Shown: positions 1 through 6,847 of the stretch, piece after piece
How positions within the stretch are numbered: position 1 is the first letter of the stretch
Layout of the letters: every line of letters begins with the position of its first letter
Source: an uncultured Butyricimonas sp.
GTDB lineage: Bacteria > Bacteroidota > Bacteroidia > Bacteroidales > Marinifilaceae
DNA: 64,000 nt
Assembly: GCA_944320555.1 (NCBI GenBank)
Contig: CALUHX010000006.1
Span: 1 to 64,000, forward strand
Direction of reading: 5' to 3'
Notes under the pieces: generated by a model
Told to the model about the DNA's origin: nothing
Database searches by the model: none
What the model saw: the letters and a program-made list of their open reading frames with translations, nothing else
Translations under genes and position numbers: made by a program

Positions 1-161
1 AACAAGCCCCGCAAATTCTCCACGTCAGAAATACGTCTCAAAAATATGTGGAAATTTGGGAAGCATCAAAAAGCAGTCGAAAAGTGTTAATTTTTAGAAT
101 GTGCTGATAATTAAAGATTTATGCTTGGATATTTCTGATTGTTTTTGGTTGTTCTACGCTT

Positions 162-398
162 CTAAATACAAGACCAAAACATCGCTATAAATAATGCGAC
201 CCATGCAATAGATTTAATTCGAATATATTTAATATACGAGAATGTCACAAGCAACATAAATAACACAAATACCCCAAAAACCATGTAAAAAGAGCCTCTT
301 TGCGTTATGTCGCCCCCCACAATAGAAGAACTTTGAAAATTATACCAATAAAATAAGCATAATATTACAAACAAAACGAATGCAACAAATCTCCCCAT
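162..398 (-). CDS. small hydrophobic membrane protein, unknown
   Basis: A 78-residue protein made almost wholly of hydrophobic stretches: residues about 5-20, 38-55 and 63-76 could each span the membrane, with a short polar segment between the first two. It begins 28 bases after the glycosyltransferase stop on the same strand, so it would be the last visible gene of the capsule operon. I recognise no family. It could be a short accessory membrane protein or the remnant of a larger polysaccharide polymerase. Composition is as AT-rich as its neighbours. The 161 bases beyond it show no coding frame I can support. Confidence 0.45.
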   Translation of the reverse strand: MGRFVAFVLFVILCLFYWYNFQSSSIVGGDITQRGSFYMVFGVFVLFMLLVTFSYIKYIRIKSIAWVALFIAMFWSCI

Positions 399-426
399 TT
401 TTTAATTCTAAACAATCCAACGTTAA

Positions 427-1557
427 TTACAGCCAAGGACAAGAAGGTTTGATTCGAATCTCGTTCTCTACAAAACCGATCACTTTTTCTACGTACGTTC
501 CTATAGTATCATCAGAAATTTTCAATTTATATTGTCTCGCTTTTTGTTTCCATTCCACCAACACTGACGGGTCTTTCAAAATTTTATTTATCACCTTAGA
601 TAAGGCATCGAAATCACTTGCCGCCACAACCTCACCAGCTTGACTACCAATAACCAAATCTTTACTACCCGTCGTATCCGTTGTAATCACACCAATCCCT
701 GCTTCAAGAGCCTCCATTACAACCATACCCCAACCATCATACCTACTAGGCACAATACAAACATCATATGAAGAAATCAGTGAAGAAACCTCTGAAGATT
801 TCCACACCCCCAGATAATTTATATTTGCATTTTTAAGAGATTTCTCCAACACCACTTTCTCTAAATCCCCCGTCGCACCAACTATATCAAGTTGCCAATT
901 CCCATTGTCTACTTTATCCAAAACATCTAATAACAAATCAATTCCCTTCCTTTTATTAAATTGCCCAACATACAACATCCTTATTCGAGAAAAATCAACC
1001 TCTAAAGAAGGGAATTTCACATCATTGCTAACTTTATGATAAAGATATGGATATATATTCCCATGATCCCAAAACATAGAAGAATAAGCCCTCACTCCTA
1101 AGGTTCCCATTGCCAACAAACATTTTATTCTACTCGAATAATAAATTCCCAACAAAGAATAACATAAAAAAGACAGCATCTTTTGTACAAAGGACATGTT
1201 ATACATAGTCGGACGCTCTGCAATCATACCAACTTTACATCTTTTGTTTCTCAACAAATATTTGCGAACAAATGTATTTATCCCCCCCCCTCGTATTCCC
1301 ATGACAAAATGAAATGTATCGACTTCATGTTGTTTTACAAATTCAATCACAAAGTCGTTTTTATTAGATACAGATGACATGTATATAAAATTAACCTTAT
1401 CTAAGTTATCATATTCCCAACCCATTTTTTCTCTATTCTCAAAAATGGATTTATCGTAACAAAGACATGTAACATTATATCTTAGCGACAAATATTTAAT
1501 AGTCCCTGCAATTGAACGAGGATATTTAGACAACCAAAAAACTATATTCCGAACCAT
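427..1557 (-). CDS. glycosyltransferase family 4 (GT-B fold)
   Basis: A 376-residue enzyme with the organisation of GT4 retaining glycosyltransferases: a divergent N-terminal acceptor domain (about 1-180) and a conserved C-terminal donor domain. The C-terminal half opens with LYVGQFNKRKG (about 195-205), the usual first strand and loop of the sugar-nucleotide domain. It carries the family signature GWGMVVMEALEAG (about 275-287), whose acidic residues contact the donor sugar, followed by a TTDTTGS loop. It probably adds one sugar to the lipid-linked repeat unit on the cytoplasmic face. The donor and linkage cannot be told. It lies 88 bases after the flippase in the same AT-rich capsule block. 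Confidence 0.85.
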   Translation of the reverse strand: MVRNIVFWLSKYPRSIAGTIKYLSLRYNVTCLCYDKSIFENREKMGWEYDNLDKVNFIYMSSVSNKNDFVIEFVKQHEVDTFHFVMGIRGGGINTFVRKYLLRNKRCKVGMIAERPTMYNMSFVQKMLSFLCYSLLGIYYSSRIKCLLAMGTLGVRAYSSMFWDHGNIYPYLYHKVSNDVKFPSLEVDFSRIRMLYVGQFNKRKGIDLLLDVLDKVDNGNWQLDIVGATGDLEKVVLEKSLKNANINYLGVWKSSEVSSLISSYDVCIVPSRYDGWGMVVMEALEAGIGVITTDTTGSKDLVIGSQAGEVVAASDFDALSKVINKILKDPSVLVEWKQKARQYKLKISDDTIGTYVEKVIGFVENEIRIKPSCPWL

Positions 1558-1645
1558 ACTCTTAATTGTTTATTTAATCTCTATATGTTAATATTAATCC
1601 CGAACAACAAGCACTCTCTTGCAAACACCGACAACACACCTTCCC

Positions 1646-2944
1646 TTATTTCATAACTAATTTGTATTTAAACCACAAAAACATGAAATACAATGTCTGA
1701 AAACAAAATGACACTATGGCAAAAATCAATGCCCCAGAATGTTTTATCTCCAACAAACAGAAATATGCCACGACCAATATCCCCACATCTCTCAGCAAGC
1801 GTGTAAAAAACAAATACCAATTCCTGTTTTTTGCCATGAATTCTTGAACGAACACATTCGTCAAACTATTCACAACCGCTGTAAACACGCTAACATTCAA
1901 TACAGCCTGCATCCCTTTGTAATCTTCCCCATACCAAGAACAAATCCAACCAGACAAAATAAGAATAACAAGAAATGGAATAAACGTGGAAACGAAATTT
2001 ACCATTAGTAATTTCTTTAGAGTTTGATGATTTGCAGTCCTATCCGTATTCGTTGCGGACAAATGGGATAATGCCACATTACGCAAAGCTCCAGGCACAA
2101 AAAGCATCACCGCCATCCATTGACCAGCCGCCGAGGACAAGCCTAATTCACCATACCCCGCCAACTTGATCAGAATAACGACATTTAACCAATGGGTCAC
2201 TGAATATAAGCTCTCTTGCAAAGCCACTGGAAAGGAAAACGACAATATTTCCTTAAATAATACGTTATCCTTAATTTGCAGATTATCTCGACACAATTCC
2301 CTCCTTAGGCTAAAATAATTCAGCATACAATTGGCAATTAAAGACAGCACCAAAGCCACAATTGCGCCCTCTAATGCCCAAAGATATGTGAAACCCACAC
2401 TTAAAAAGAAAGTCAACACACCGGCAATCAAATTATTTACCGCTATTGCTTTATAAGCATTATACCCGGAAAGTTCTCCTGTTTGAGTCGTATTTACCGC
2501 ATTAAATACTATCGCCACTGCCGATAACCGCAAAACATTCACCAAATGAGGAGCTTCCAACCAAACCGCCACGTAATCAGCAAATACGCAAACCAACATC
2601 GCAATAAAACCACTTGCCACAAGAGTCACTCGCTGGGCTATTCGATGAACCAATAACGCCCTATGTGGATTCTCATTTCTACTTTCTGCGATAAACTTCG
2701 TCGCCGTGTATCCCAAACCAAAAGATGAAAAAACAGCAATCATCAACAAAGTGTTTTTTATCATTCCGTATTCTCCGTAAATCTCCTTGCCCAAAAAACG
2801 CGCAATCGCAATGCCCGCCAACAAAGATAACCCCTTGCCCAAAGCACTCCCAAACAACGCCCAAAATGAATCTCGAAACAACGAACTCTTCCTCGCCCTA
2901 ACAACAACATTTCTCAATTGCGACATAATCAAAATCCTTTTCAA
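1646..2944 (-). CDS. polysaccharide flippase, Wzx/MOP superfamily
   Basis: A 432-residue integral membrane protein with about twelve to fourteen hydrophobic segments spread along its length and a short positively charged N-terminus, as in oligosaccharide flippases. The early motif FWALFGSALGKGLSLLAGIAIARFL resembles the first helix of Wzx/MATE-like proteins; I quote it only as a family hint from residues about 28-50. It should move undecaprenyl-linked repeat units to the periplasmic side for polymerisation. A second ATG six codons in (2926) is an equally good start. It precedes the glycosyltransferase on the same strand and shares its low GC content. Confidence 0.85.
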   Translation of the reverse strand: MKRILIMSQLRNVVVRARKSSLFRDSFWALFGSALGKGLSLLAGIAIARFLGKEIYGEYGMIKNTLLMIAVFSSFGLGYTATKFIAESRNENPHRALLVHRIAQRVTLVASGFIAMLVCVFADYVAVWLEAPHLVNVLRLSAVAIVFNAVNTTQTGELSGYNAYKAIAVNNLIAGVLTFFLSVGFTYLWALEGAIVALVLSLIANCMLNYFSLRRELCRDNLQIKDNVLFKEILSFSFPVALQESLYSVTHWLNVVILIKLAGYGELGLSSAAGQWMAVMLFVPGALRNVALSHLSATNTDRTANHQTLKKLLMVNFVSTFIPFLVILILSGWICSWYGEDYKGMQAVLNVSVFTAVVNSLTNVFVQEFMAKNRNWYLFFTRLLRDVGILVVAYFCLLEIKHSGALIFAIVSFCFQTLYFMFLWFKYKLVMK

Positions 2945-3419
2945 GAATTCCTTCTTTCTTTTTCCTCCAACCAGCTATAAACAACACCCAAACATTTCTA
3001 ATACATACTCAATTCACACCATAAAAACATATTCTCTCACAAAACACCCATTTTTTCTTTTTACACTTTCACCAATAACATATTTATTTTCAATATATTA
3101 TCCACATCAAGATGCTTCATGAATACTTCTACTCACATCGTCCGCATTCTTGACCAATTTTAACTTAGACATATAAATATGCCTTTCGCTCATCACACAC
3201 AATCCACACTAGCCACGTTGATGCCTCTCCAATATGGAAGGTGTAGAGGCTCATCGGACATAACAGTAGATAGAATGTGTATTGGAAATAAAACAGCCTT
3301 CTATAATTTGGCCAAAAATTTGAACATCTGTCGGATATTCCACTTTTATTATCGTTTGCTTATATTTATTAGTGGTATAAAACTAGCCACAAATCACTCA
3401 ACGAATCGCAATATAATCA
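2945..3419. other. 475-bp AT-rich gap inside the capsule operon
   Basis: No convincing reading frame on either strand. It separates the GC-rich upxY-linked genes from the AT-rich flippase and glycosyltransferase. A pair of 6-bp complementary blocks (GCCTCT / AGAGGC) near 3222-3253 could form a weak hairpin. I see no consensus promoter pointing toward the flippase, so transcription probably runs through from upstream. Confidence 0.5.
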
Positions 3420-4187
3420 TCATATCTTTCTCCCCTCCGCCTCCACTCTATCCTCCAGCACCCGCCCCGCCACGACGGCAAACACCCGGGAGAAAGCGAC
3501 CGCGTCGTCCGTATCCCCGCATCGCCGCACCGCATCCACCAAACCGTCCTCCACTCGGCGCGCCTTTGCGCTCAGCCGCCGCAACTCCTCCCCCAGCCGT
3601 TCTCCCTCCACACTCGAAAGAGCGACATCGCCCGCCACGCTGTCATACAGCCGCAGAGCCTCCCGCCACGCCAACAACTCCGTCCCGTCCCACGCTCCGC
3701 TCCGCCCCAAGGCCTCGACGACCAATCCTCCCGCCAACCTCAGACATTCCTCGTCGCCCGTGAAATAATGGCAATGGCACAGCAGCCGACACACTCCGCT
3801 CGTCCGGCAAGGCAACGCCAACCGCCCCCGCTCCCGACTGTAAAGCAACTCCCAAGCGATGTCCAACCCCCTCTCCACAAACTCCGAGTCCACCCGCATC
3901 ACGTAACCGCCCAGCAAGTCAGCCGCATAATCCAACCGCTCCGTCAAAGGCAGATTCCCGTCACGGGCCAACACCTCCAAGCGCCAGCCAATCCCCCTCG
4001 CGCGCCCATGAACCGGCACCAAATCCGTCACTCCATCCAACACCCACGGGTAAAGCAGCCCCAACGCATACATCGACAGGTAGGCGGACTGCAAGCCGTG
4101 CAAGGCTCCGGCCTCCACATGGTTCACGTCCATTTCCCGCGAACGGAGATACAACGCCTTTAACAACTCTTCCATCTTCTCCTTCAT
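3420..4187 (-). CDS. unrecognised protein in the UpxZ position of a capsule operon
   Basis: A 255-residue, mostly helical-looking soluble protein rich in Leu, Arg, Glu and Ala, with no signal peptide. Its start codon overlaps the upxY stop in an ATGA arrangement, so the two are very likely translationally coupled. In Bacteroides capsule operons the gene directly after upxY is upxZ, whose product inhibits non-cognate UpxY proteins. This protein occupies that place but is clearly longer than the roughly 160 residues I expect for UpxZ, and I see no clear sequence likeness. A regulatory role in transcription elongation is inferred from position only. GC content is far above that of the downstream capsule genes. 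Confidence 0.7.
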   Translation of the reverse strand: MKEKMEELLKALYLRSREMDVNHVEAGALHGLQSAYLSMYALGLLYPWVLDGVTDLVPVHGRARGIGWRLEVLARDGNLPLTERLDYAADLLGGYVMRVDSEFVERGLDIAWELLYSRERGRLALPCRTSGVCRLLCHCHYFTGDEECLRLAGGLVVEALGRSGAWDGTELLAWREALRLYDSVAGDVALSSVEGERLGEELRRLSAKARRVEDGLVDAVRRCGDTDDAVAFSRVFAVVAGRVLEDRVEAEGRKI

Positions 4188-4720
4188 TTTATTCTCTCCA
4201 AAAAAGAACCCGGGACATAAGAGGTCGCTATCGAGGCCACCCCCGAAAGCCGGATGACCACCCGCTTGTGGCCCCGTATTCGCATCAGTTCCCCTTCCAA
4301 CCCCGCCAACGGGCCTTTGATTACCCGCACCCGGTCGCCCGGCTTCAGGTCCTTGTTCAACACCTCCACCCCCTTCGCCGAAACGTCCAGCAGGAACATG
4401 AAATCCTCCATCTGCTTGTCCGGAATAATCAACGAATGGTGGCCCTCGATGTCCTTCAAATAAACGATGCGCAAAAAATGGTCGTTAATCAGCGAAAAAC
4501 TTGTCGCCTTGTCCGTTCGGATAAAAATCATCCCGTGAATCAGCGGCACCCTCGCTTTTTTACGGCCAAAAGGGGTCTCTTTCACCAACTCCTCCGTCGG
4601 CAAAAAATTTTCCACCTCCAAATCGTCCAGTCTGGCTTTCACCGCAAACTCCCGATTATGACGGGTATAAGCGGCGTACCAATGCTTCTCCCCCACAGCA
4701 GGAAGCCCGCCATCACTCAT
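4184..4720 (-). CDS. upxY: UpxY-family NusG-like transcription antiterminator
   Basis: A 178-residue NusG-like regulator. The N-terminal NGN-type domain begins with KHWYAAYTRHNREFAVKARL. The C-terminal KOW-type segment reads GDRVRVIKGPLAGLEGELMR, the normal layout for capsule-operon antiterminators. In Bacteroides, UpxY binds the paused polymerase in the 5' leader of its own capsule operon and prevents premature termination. I chose the ATG at 4720 because it gives the usual family length directly before the conserved start of the domain. An in-frame ATG at 4807 would add 29 residues that do not look conserved. It is the first gene after the putatively invertible promoter. Confidence 0.9.
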   Translation of the reverse strand: MSDGGLPAVGEKHWYAAYTRHNREFAVKARLDDLEVENFLPTEELVKETPFGRKKARVPLIHGMIFIRTDKATSFSLINDHFLRIVYLKDIEGHHSLIIPDKQMEDFMFLLDVSAKGVEVLNKDLKPGDRVRVIKGPLAGLEGELMRIRGHKRVVIRLSGVASIATSYVPGSFLERIK

Positions 4721-4951
4721 AATGCTGACCAGTTTACAAAATTCGCAACGCACATAGAACTCTCCAAGAGAAACACGCATGACAACTTCGTCCTTCGCAC
4801 GCTCCAATCCGATATTCCTTCCCGTCCGGGCGCGCTTCGCGCACTAACCCTTCCACCGGTCCTGATTTATTGCCATGTGCCACGCTCGCCCGCTTAAAAA
4901 CATACACAGCTGCCAACGAACGTGAGCTGTCTGCAAAAGCCTCCAATCGTT

Positions 4952-4969
4952 CAAAAAAACGATCGTTTT
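4952..4969 (+). repeat. left inverted repeat of the invertible segment
   Basis: CAAAAAAACGATCGTTTT, the exact reverse complement of 5104-5121. The core is itself palindromic, so the two copies also match for 16 bp as direct repeats. Confidence 0.8.
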
Positions 4970-5063
4970 CTGGCATGTTCCGGACAGGGATTTTTATGAA
5001 CTTGTATGAACCAAGAAGTTTTATAAATGACTAATAATCAACATGAAAATTTTTATGGTTTTC

Positions 5064-5095
5064 TTTGGCTGCAATCGAAAACCCTCGTATATTTG
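5064..5095 (+). promoter_or_regulatory. consensus promoter inside the invertible segment
   Basis: TTTG (-33) at 5064-5067, 20-bp spacer, TATATTTG (-7) at 5088-5095: a perfect match to the Bacteroidetes primary sigma consensus and identical in form to the tRNA-Val promoter at 21996-22027. In this orientation it reads toward the EamA gene and not toward the capsule operon. Confidence 0.75.
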
Positions 5096-5103
5096 TATCG
5101 CAA

Positions 5104-5121
5104 AAAACGATCGTTTTTTTG
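5104..5121 (-). repeat. right inverted repeat of the invertible segment
   Basis: AAAACGATCGTTTTTTTG, exact reverse complement of 4952-4969, lying 8 bases beyond the -7 element of the internal promoter, close to the expected transcription start. Confidence 0.8.
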
Positions 5122-5228
5122 TATTCTCCATCCAAATCAAACACCTATAAATCAACCATTTGGAACCACGTCTCCGATCCCAAACGTCCACTTTCCCCGA
5201 GGCCCCGCATTTTTCCTAAAGCATTCAA

Positions 5229-5370
5229 TAAGAAATCATTGGGCAATCATCCCACAGCGTCGTTACACCTTCGTTACAGGAACGTTTCAAGAATACTCCC
5301 GGGCGACCCTGTAGTGTTCCTCAAACATTACTGAAAAAATTGTGTGGAATGACAACCTTAGGACATCCCA
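5229..5370. repeat. palindromic intergenic repeat, family P copy A
   Basis: An imperfect palindrome sharing long blocks with 32168-32363, including TCGTTACAGGAACGTTTC in the left arm (5271-5288) and a right arm with GTTCC..AAACATT..GAAA and ACATCCCA. Both copies lie in the same orientation in gene-free DNA. It fills most of the 389-bp gap between the invertible segment and the EamA start. Confidence 0.65.
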
Positions 5371-5510
5371 TGGAAAACCGTAGGAACAAAGCGTAAAGGC
5401 CAGGGACCCGGACTCCCGCGGCAAAAATATTTAACAGGAAATCAACCGTGAAAAGCGCGCGATTTCGGCAAATTCCACATAATTTCGCGGTCGAAAAAAC
5501 CATACGCAAC

Positions 5511-6464
5511 ATGAAAGCAAATGAAATAAAAGGACATCTCTCCATGTTCGCCGCCAACACCATGTGGGGGTTCATGTCGCCCGTGTCGAAATTCGTGTTC
5601 TTGGGAAGCGCCGTCACCCCGTTTATCCTGGCCGACTGCCGCATGGCGGGCGCCGCCGCCTTGTTCTGGATTGCCTCGCTGTTCACCAAACGGGAAAAAG
5701 TGTCGAGGCGCGACATGCTGCTGCTTTTCATCGCCTCGTTGCTCGGTATTGTGTTCAACCAAGGCCTGTTCACTTTCGGGCTGGGACTCACGTCGCCGGT
5801 GAACGCCTCTATCATCACCACAAGCACCCCCATCCTCACCATGCTCATCGCCGCCGCCTACCTGAAAGAACCCATCACCGGCAAGAAAGTGGGCGGCATC
5901 GTCCTCGGGGCGGGCGGCGCCCTGCTCCTCATCCTGAGCGGCAGGCAGGCCTCCCCGACGCAAGGCGGAAACGTGGCGGGCGACGTGCTGTGCGTGCTGG
6001 CCGAGGTCAGCTTCTCGCTCTACCTCGTGCTGTTCAAGGCCCTCATCAGCCGCTATTCCCCCGTGACGCTGATGAAATGGATGTTCCTTTTCGCCTCGCT
6101 TTGCACCCTCCCCTTCACCTACAAAAGCCTCATCAGCCTGGAATGGAGCTCGCTCGACCCCATGGTGGACCTTGGAATCGCTTTCGTGGTCTGCGGCGGG
6201 ACGTTCCTCTGCTACCTGCTGTCGCCCGTGGGCCAACACTATTTGCGCCCGACCGTCGTCAGCATGTATTGCTACATGCAACCCATCATCGCCAGCGTCG
6301 TCGCCGTGTGGTGGGGCATGGACTCCTTCACCCTCCTGAAGGTCGTGGCCGTGGTCCTCATCTTCTCCGGCGTGTTCCTCGTGACCGTCAGCAAAAGCCG
6401 CGCCCAAATGGAAGCGGAACAACACGCCGCCCAGGCCTCCCCGCCATCCGCCAAACACGCTTGA
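5511..6464 (+). CDS. EamA/DMT-family transporter
   Basis: A 317-residue polytopic membrane protein with ten hydrophobic segments arranged as two repeats, the normal EamA (drug/metabolite transporter) design. The first repeat contains MFAANTMWGFMSPVSKF and the second GDVLCVLAEVSFSLYLVLFK, each the start of an EamA unit. Members export metabolites such as amino acids or purines; the substrate here is unknown. I chose the ATG at 5511, 21 codons inside a longer frame starting at 5448, because the extra residues are not membrane-like and the conserved protein starts there. The only strong promoter upstream is the one in the invertible segment. Confidence 0.85.
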   Translation: MKANEIKGHLSMFAANTMWGFMSPVSKFVFLGSAVTPFILADCRMAGAAALFWIASLFTKREKVSRRDMLLLFIASLLGIVFNQGLFTFGLGLTSPVNASIITTSTPILTMLIAAAYLKEPITGKKVGGIVLGAGGALLLILSGRQASPTQGGNVAGDVLCVLAEVSFSLYLVLFKALISRYSPVTLMKWMFLFASLCTLPFTYKSLISLEWSSLDPMVDLGIAFVVCGGTFLCYLLSPVGQHYLRPTVVSMYCYMQPIIASVVAVWWGMDSFTLLKVVAVVLIFSGVFLVTVSKSRAQMEAEQHAAQASPPSAKHA

Positions 6465-6620
6465 CGCCGGCCTCCTTCCCCCGGCCCAAGCCCGCGAAGC
6501 GACGCGCGCATGACACGAGGACTCTTAACAACCAATTGTTTCATACCGGATTACAAAACGACAACGAGGACAAAAACAAAATAAGCGATGCCAGAAAATC
6601 CGACACCGCTTGCGGAAGCG

Positions 6621-6693
6621 AGCGAAAAACGGGACTCGAACCCGCGACCCTAACCTTGGGAAGGTTATGCTCTACCAACTGAGCTACTTTCGC
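6621..6693 (-). tRNA. tRNA-Gly (CCC)
   Basis: Cloverleaf on the minus strand: acceptor GCGAAAG pairing with TTTTCGC, D-arm AGCTCAGTTGGTAGAGC, anticodon stem TAACC/GGTTA around loop TTCCCAA (anticodon CCC), and T-arm GGTTCGAGTCC. No CCA is encoded. A GC-rich hairpin just downstream (about 6605-6619) may end transcription. Confidence 0.93.
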
Positions 6694-6703
6694 ATTAGCG
6701 TGA

Positions 6704-6734
6704 CAAAAGTAGGAGTTATTTTTGAAGTTGCAAA
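6704..6734 (-). promoter_or_regulatory. promoter of tRNA-Gly
   Basis: On the minus strand: TTTG (6731-6734), 19-bp spacer, TACTTTTG (6704-6711); a perfect consensus, with the tRNA 5' end 10 bases downstream. Confidence 0.8.
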
Positions 6735-6847
6735 AAAATCGACCGATTTTTCGCAAGATTTTTTCTCCCCGTCCGGGAGTTCCCCGCACATGCCGGCATA
6801 ACCCCCTATCCGGCAACGGGGTACCTCCCCGCATTAAAAACACGACG

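Larger units (their letters stand above)
4952..5121. promoter_or_regulatory. putative invertible capsule promoter segment (OFF orientation)
   Basis: A 170-bp segment bounded by perfect 18-bp inverted repeats (4952-4969 and 5104-5121), each centred on AAAACGATCGTTTT. Inside lies a perfect Bacteroidetes promoter (TTTG 5064-5067, 20-bp spacer, TATATTTG 5088-5095) reading rightward, away from upxY. Inversion would place the -7 element at 4978-4985 reading into upxY. Size, repeat core and position match the Mpi-controlled capsule promoters of B. fragilis as I remember them (core like AAACGTTCGT, about 170-190 bp). No invertase gene is in the window. Confidence 0.75.

Noticed and set aside
4734..4976. 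80-residue frame upstream of upxY
   Set aside because: It overlaps the upxY start region and the left inverted repeat and has no conserved features; it is more likely capsule leader RNA.
5442..6458. Long open frame antisense to the EamA gene (His/Gly/Glu-rich protein)
   Set aside because: Composition is that of a shadow of GC-rich coding DNA; the plus-strand frame is a clear ten-helix transporter.
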